From contig JASLEL010000016.1 in NCBI GenBank assembly GCA_030151145.1, forward strand, positions 1 through 5,993: a DNA stretch of 5,993 nucleotides. Reading direction: 5' to 3'. The position numbers and the translations under genes are program-made. This DNA comes from Aquirhabdus sp. (GTDB taxonomy: Bacteria > Pseudomonadota > Gammaproteobacteria > Pseudomonadales > Moraxellaceae). A model generated the notes under the pieces. It made no database searches. It worked only from the letters and a program-made list of their open reading frames with translations, and was not told the DNA's origin. Shown piece after piece: positions 5,934 through 5,993 of this stretch (position 1 is the stretch's first letter; each line of letters starts with the position of its first letter).

Positions 5934-5993
5934 CCTGCGCTGAAACGTAACAAAATCAACGGTCACAGAGTGACAACAGACCCCTGCAAAAAC

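Larger units (their letters stand above)
5655..5993. other. Gene-poor leader upstream of pilM
   Basis: This stretch of about 340 bp holds no recognised gene. It contains the candidate promoter, inverted repeats (also GGTGT-C-ACACC at 5694-5704, GGCC-TTA-GGCC at 5844-5854 and GTCAC-AGA-GTGAC at 5962-5974) and an A/T-rich part at about 5861-5930. An isolated AAAAGGAG (5768-5761, minus) has no start codon at proper distance. In related genomes a divergent ponA lies upstream of pilM; its start is not visible here and would be to the right of the window. Confidence 0.6.

Noticed and set aside
5961..5993. Possible start of a divergent gene (GTG at 5970) at the right edge
   Set aside because: Only a few codons are visible, no good ribosome site precedes it, and the residues do not resemble the start of PonA.

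Overview
The window holds a type IV pilus assembly operon, pilM-pilN-pilO-pilP-pilQ, read right to left on the minus strand, followed by the first 67 codons of shikimate kinase (aroK), which runs off the left edge. The gene order, the protein motifs and the pilQ-aroK junction match the conserved ponA / pilMNOPQ / aroK-aroB locus of gammaproteobacteria such as Pseudomonas and the Moraxellaceae. Moderate GC content and the protein features fit a member of the Pseudomonadales, possibly Moraxellaceae. That placement is inferred and was not tested by a search.

Layout from right to left: positions 5655-5993 are a gene-poor leader with a candidate promoter, several short inverted repeats and two weakly supported small open frames. 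pilM (4542-5600), pilN (3905-4540), pilO (3177-3908), pilP (2608-3180) and pilQ (249-2585) follow with almost no gaps. pilM-pilN are 1 nt apart, pilN-pilO and pilO-pilP overlap by 4 nt, and pilP-pilQ are 22 nt apart. A 46-nt gap containing a perfect 8-bp hairpin separates pilQ from aroK (1-202, partial). No coding gene is visible on the plus strand; a divergent gene (often ponA in relatives) would lie beyond position 5993.

The five pil products form the envelope-spanning part of the pilus machine. PilM is a cytoplasmic actin-like protein that binds the N-terminus of PilN. PilN and PilO are inner-membrane proteins with periplasmic coiled coils and ferredoxin-like folds. PilP is a lipoprotein linking PilNO to the secretin. 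PilQ is the outer-membrane secretin through which the pilus passes. Such pili serve twitching, adhesion and often DNA uptake. AroK is a metabolic neighbour (chorismate pathway) with no known mechanistic link.

This is essentially a well-known locus. The points worth a second look are start-site choices (pilM, pilQ), an unusually long N-terminus on PilQ, similar translational-coupling junctions at pilN/O and pilO/P, two perfect hairpins in non-coding gaps, and small open frames in the pilM leader. I see no evidence for a novel system.
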